A DNA stretch of 64,000 nt from Hericium rajendrae (Eukaryota; Basidiomycota; Agaricomycetes; Russulales; Hericiaceae). Below the pieces are notes generated by a model that saw only the letters and a program-made list of their open reading frames with translations, did no database searches and was not told the DNA's origin. The stretch is taken from contig CM065891.1 of assembly GCA_033439255.1 (NCBI GenBank), positions 248,001 through 312,000 of the forward strand, given 5' to 3'. Below are positions 59,719 through 64,000 of the stretch, one piece after another (position 1 is the first letter of the stretch; every line of letters begins with the position of its first letter). Made by a program: the position numbers and the translations under genes.

Positions 59719-60367
59719 GCGCTCCATTGAATGGAACGCGTCGAGCCTGGCGGTGTCGCTGCGCGCGTATCGGCTTTGGGGTAGGCTTGGGGTAGGGAAC
59801 TAGAGAGCGGGGTACTGGCGGACGGCGGCGATCGGGTTCGCTGTACGACCCTGCCAGAATCCGCGGGCCTGTGGCGACACACGGCGGAGAGGCGGGGAGG
59901 GGATGACAGAACTTTCGAGGATGCGTCGATAGGATGTGGGGTGGTATCATAACCGTTGGATTGCTGGGATAACCACTGGCTGACCTGACTAACTCCAACG
60001 AGCCCCATAGCCTGAATATAGCTGTACTGATACCTGAAACCTAGACTGGTGACCGTTTCTCGAACACAATGGCGGACGAGTCGAGTATTGCACCTGAAGC
60101 CTGCTGGGTAGCCTGCAGCACAGAAAAATCGAAACATTAGTAATTGCCCCCCATCCTCGTAGCACCTCCACATACGCAGCACAATTTGAGGTCAGCAGCA
60201 GATGACGAGTACAGCCTCACCATGTAGTCGACGCCGATCCATCGCCGCAATGTCGCACCACACCACCGTAGTCGCCACGGCACCGGTACACTGTACAACA
60301 ATGGCCAAAATACAGGGGCCACTGTTATTTTGAACACAGCCCAAATGCCCTGTGCCAGGTATGATTC
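59719..60367. other. Intergenic, nothing recognised
   Basis: This stretch runs from the polyubiquitin promoter to the stop of the MBL gene. No gene was seen. Confidence 0.4.
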
Positions 60368-62039
60368 TCACATATTCCTCCCTACCTCGTACTCGCGCAT
60401 GTCCACCTCGACCCCTACCTTCGCCAACACCCGCTCGTCCTCCGTGCTCCCCTTCACAACAACTTTGTGCCCCACCCCCGCCGGCACAACGCCCTCGCCG
60501 AGCGCACGTTCCAGCGCGACCTTGGCTCCAAAGCCGGTGCAGTGCATCGGCAGGACGTACGCAGGCGCGGGGCGCAGCGCGCGCGCGAGGAAGTGCACGG
60601 TCGGCGCGATGCGCGGCGCATGGTCGGGCGGCGCGAGGTGCAGGCCGCCGACGATCTGCGGGGCCGTGTCAATGCGTGGGCGCAGGGACAGGGGGCGTGC
60701 CGTACCATGTGGATGGGACGGCGGAAGGTCGCGACGGCGTGCCGGACGACGTTGACGATGCCGGCGTGCGAGCAGCTGCGCAGCATGCGGTGAGCGGGTG
60801 CGCGATGGCTAACGGCGGGCTTACGCGCTGAAGAGGACGAGGCCTTTCCCGAGGACGTCGACGGCGACGTATCGCTCGTCCATGATATGCTGCCGCAGAT
60901 TCAGCTGCATTTCGTACTGCAAAGCACCGCTCACCGCCTCGAATACCCATTCCCCCCGCGCGGCGCCGTCCTCGACCCAGCGCATCCCGCCCTGGACGCC
61001 CGTCTCCCACTCCGTGACGCGCGAGATCTCGCCGCTCACGTACACCGTCCCGCCCGCTACAACATGCGGCTGCGCGTGCGCCTCGACACGCGCGCCGCGG
61101 GCCTCGATCTCCGCGAAGGTCGGGTCGGGCTTGAGCGCGCAGATGGGCGTGGCGTGGCCGGGCGGGGCGATGCCACGGCGGAGCGGGCGCGCAGGGTGCA
61201 CGTCGACGGTGCACGGGGTGTCGGAGGCGCGGCGGGAGAGGAGGGAGAGGAGCCCGCCGGTGTGGTCGGAGTGCCAGTGGGAGAGGACGACGCGGGCGAT
61301 GGAGCCGGGGTCGATGTGCATCGCGGCGAGGTTGCGCACGAGCGACTGCGACTCGGGGCCTGTGTCGAAGAGCGTGCGGTGTGTGGGCGCGTCGGGCGCG
61401 GGGCGCGTTTCCTAGTGCGGGCTCAGATGTGTGCGTGGGGCGTGCGGCGCGACGTACGATGAGTGCGGAGAAACCGTGAGCGCCTGTGTAGATGTGAGTG
61501 GGGGATGACGAACGGAGGTTCTTGCGTCAGGAACAGCGGCGCGGTTCTTGAGAACAAGACACTCGCGTGTCGCACGGCGGGAGATGGAACTTCGCTACAG
61601 CCGGCGGTCTATCTTCGATAGAAGGCAGACAGAGAAGAGAAGGCCGACGCCCGCATGCAGTACTACCCGACACGAGGCTCCCACCCGCCGCGTCTTCTGA
61701 TGGGAAGGCTGCGGCTGCAATGCACATGCTCGTCAGAATCGCACGTACCACAGCAGTAGTTCTCGAAGTCGAGGATGGGGACACCGGTGAGCGGGTCAAT
61801 CTCGGGCGCGTGCTCGGCGAGGTGCGTACGTAGCTCGTGCGTGAAGCCCGGCGGGAGCTTCGTGAACCTGCGATCGCAGTCAGCACGCAACCTAACGTCG
61901 CGCGACTTGACGCGGAGGCATTGAGTAGGGCTGCGTGTTGTGATGCTTACCATTCGATAGTGTTATCTACGAGGAAAGTGATGGTGAGGCTCTCGACGGG
62001 TATCAAGGCAGGGCCAACGGGATCTGTGGTGCTTGTCAT
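60368..62039 (-). CDS. MBL-fold metallo-hydrolase
   Basis: Several exons run from MTSTTDPVGPALIPVESLTI (62039) to the stop at 60368. The first encodes VDNTIEW, joined to FTKLPPGFTHELRTHLAEHA, ENYCC-GAHGFSALI, then TLFDTGPESQSLVRNLAAM and the metal-binding signature VVLSHWHSDHTGG (H-x-H-x-D-H, near 61280). Later elements are GKGLVLFSACSHAGIVN with another His ligand (near 60775), and VLPMHCTGFGA near the end. This LVDNT...H-S-D-H-T-G-G arrangement matches MBL proteins related to archaeal dihydropterin-type synthases, often annotated so in fungi. The true substrate is unknown. All expected metal ligands are present. Confidence 0.8.
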
Positions 62040-63940
62040 CGTGACGGGCGTGTCTAAGTGGTCAGCTTGACGATGGAGAGCGGGAACAGTCGGTCAATCG
62101 CTGACAGATGGTGGGAGATGGTGCAACGCGATATGTTCGGCGACCAGGCGCGTGGTGTGACCATGGCCTCGAGGGGCACTTTGGTCAGCAGCTATGAAAG
62201 TGAGCCAGTGCCTCGAGACGAATGGGGGTAACGCACCAGAGCGGAAGCTAACGTGGCCCGGTCCGAGTTGCAGTGTGTATTTCTCCGGGATCGAATCGGA
62301 GGAGGGGACCCCGGACAATCAATCCAAATGTCGATGCCCGGTTCGCATACGAAGGGCGCTTGCACCGGAGTCCTTATAAATCGCGTATACGAGAGGCCAC
62401 CATATGCACAGCTCCTGGAGCGGAAACCAACCCACTTCGGTAAGTGTGTTCCGCCCCGATCCTCGCTGACTCGAAAGCATGTGGACCTGTGATGTCAAAC
62501 TCTGCAGGTTCGAGGACATGTTATGCGCACTCGATCAACAATCGGGGCAACACGCAGCTACGCACATCGGTAGCCTGCGCATGCATATGCATCAGCGCGC
62601 ACGAGTGTTCGATGATGTGATATGCTCCTTACGACACCTATTGCGAAAGGATCGTCCTTGCTGTCTGATGCTAGCGTGGCAGACATCCCCGAGAAGGAAA
62701 ACTTGTGATTTTTCGGGAGGACCAGGACGGCCCGGATAGATTGTCGTAAACCGGCTAACTGACAGTTTGGTGGTTATCGGGGGTCCCTTTCGGAGGACGG
62801 CTCCATTAACAAGGTTCCTGTGGCGGTACAGTGCTGAGTCTATGATACGCTGCAAGAAGGCAATCGGTCACATCCAATCGTGAGGGACCGATAGCATCTC
62901 GCTCCCATGACTGGGAAAGTTTGCTGAGCAGCTGAGCCCAGAATGTGCTGAGCCTTGCATCTCTTGGAAAGATGGTGCACAATCAACCCATCGGGGAGCT
63001 CGCATGGCTAAGGGTTAGAACTCTGCGCGGATCCTTCGGTAAGCTCACAGTAGATTTGAAGAAGCAGTAGTAACAAATGCAGGTACCGAATGGGGATGCC
63101 GTAATTCTCGTACATGCCCTTGTATTCTCGCCAAACAGTGATCCGGTCTGCCTTGTTCTGTTGTCGGAACAAGGCTAGAGCCGTCAAAACGGTAGGAAGA
63201 CTCGGATGAGAGTGAACCTCCACGTAGCACGCATGAGAGCATGCTCGCTCGGGCGAGCCGAAAGGAGGTGCGGCGAAAGATTTGCAGACATTTGCGAGAT
63301 GCATGATCAGCTGGGGGCGCTCGCCGACGTCTCCGTGTGGATTGAGCGCCGACTGGGGGTTGAGACGGTGATGCGGCGATAGATAGTAATGACGTGACCC
63401 GCCTCGGTTGTCGGTGGGCAAGCCGCTTTCTGATCCCGACCTTGAGATGCACCCGGTTTGCCTCTCTTGTCGACCTCTCGTAGGCTGCTGGACTTCTATC
63501 TCAGGTGAGTTTTGGTTGATTTCAGTGATTTTTTGACGACAAGGGGACCAGCGAAAGACGTTGTGGGTGTCTATCTCCCCGGATTTCGAGGCAGGAAATA
63601 TATCTGGCAAATAGATCTGGTGCAGGGGGGAAAGATCTAGATCAGTGAGATGAGCCCGCCAGGTTGGTGAGATCAGAAGCGTTGCTGCATCCCCGCCAGG
63701 CTGTGGGTCGCGTAGGCCGACGGAGCAGTTCAGCCGGTTCAGCTGTCTCAAAGCTCCCCGTTCCCCATCCTCCCTCCGTCTGCCGATTACCATCTCTGCC
63801 TTTCTTTCCACCACCATCCCCCGATTCTTTCTTTTATTCGTACTTTGGCACTCGGCGGCTGAGAGTACAGATGCCAGCGGCCACCTCCGTCTCTGTCTTG
63901 CCCCCCATCGACCATAGCTATCCCCACCGCGACCGCGATC
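62040..63940. other. Gene-poor stretch with a long open frame, not called
   Basis: The minus strand is open from 64000 to 63008, but the inferred sequence has no recognisable domain, begins with a non-ATG codon at the window edge, and is GC-rich. Pyrimidine-rich sequence at about 63785-63840 looks like a fungal core promoter for the plus-strand gene that may begin at 63941. Confidence 0.4.
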
Positions 63941-64000
63941 ATGCCCGCCGCTCTCTCTCGGCAGTTCCACATCTCGCGCAGACACCCCCACCACTCCCAA
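63941..64000 (+). CDS. Possible start of a gene running off the window
   Basis: An ATG in a good context (GCGATCATGCCCGCC) opens a frame MPAALSRQFHISRRHPHHSQ that continues past the end of the window. A CT-rich stretch lies upstream, as in many fungal promoters. The Arg- and Ser-bearing start could be a mitochondrial presequence. With 20 residues it is only a suggestion. Confidence 0.3.
   Translation, partial: MPAALSRQFHISRRHPHHSQ

Noticed and set aside
63008-64000. 330-residue open frame on the minus strand reaching the window edge
   Set aside because: It starts with a non-ATG codon at the edge, has no recognisable domain and overlaps what looks like a promoter for a plus-strand gene. Long stop-free stretches occur by chance in GC-rich DNA.

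Overview
The window is nuclear DNA of a filamentous fungus, almost certainly an agaricomycete basidiomycete. GC-rich genes are split by many short GT-AG introns of about 45-65 bases. The families present are ones common in that group: AusD-type methyltransferases, PhyH-type dioxygenases, F-box/leucine-rich proteins, a 4-coumarate-CoA-ligase-like enzyme, and DDE_3 transposases. There is no operon structure and I found no rRNA or bona fide tRNA gene. Exon boundaries below were read by eye from splice sites and frame continuity.

Left third (1-16 kb): a methyltransferase gene (copy 1) is followed by a secreted, Ser/Ala-rich, single-pass membrane protein. Next comes a 6.6 kb TA-flanked terminal-inverted-repeat (TIR) element. 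It carries a 711-residue accessory protein and a convergent IS630/Tc1-type transposase that is itself split by a 2.1 kb inverted-repeat element with a 10-base target duplication. This element ends 72 bases past the stop of a large P5B ATPase gene (YPK9/ATP13A2 type).

Middle (16-33 kb): an aminoglycoside-phosphotransferase-like kinase and a DUF6914-like protein come first. A direct duplication follows: an intact acyl-CoA ligase and the convergent nucleolar RRP17/Nop25 gene, with a 5'-truncated pseudo-copy of the pair to the left. A tandem pair of F-box genes comes next. One is intact and the other is interrupted by a 0.9 kb foldback element whose arms each hold a tRNA-like pol III unit.

Centre to right (33-55 kb): a two-gene module (an unknown 367-residue family plus an AusD-like methyltransferase) occurs twice in full, in opposite orientations, and a third methyltransferase copy lies at the left edge. 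Between them are a GX3-repeat coiled-coil protein, a PhyH dioxygenase, two further conserved proteins, an NFKBIL1-like protein and a Rieske-DUF455 fusion.

Right end (55-64 kb): an F-box protein with an acidic Ser-Asp tail, a six-unit polyubiquitin gene whose last five units carry the same five substitutions, and an MBL-fold hydrolase. The genes do not form one pathway. The most distinctive things are the divergent polyubiquitin, the two-gene transposon, the duplicated unknown+methyltransferase module, and small elements with pol III-like cores.
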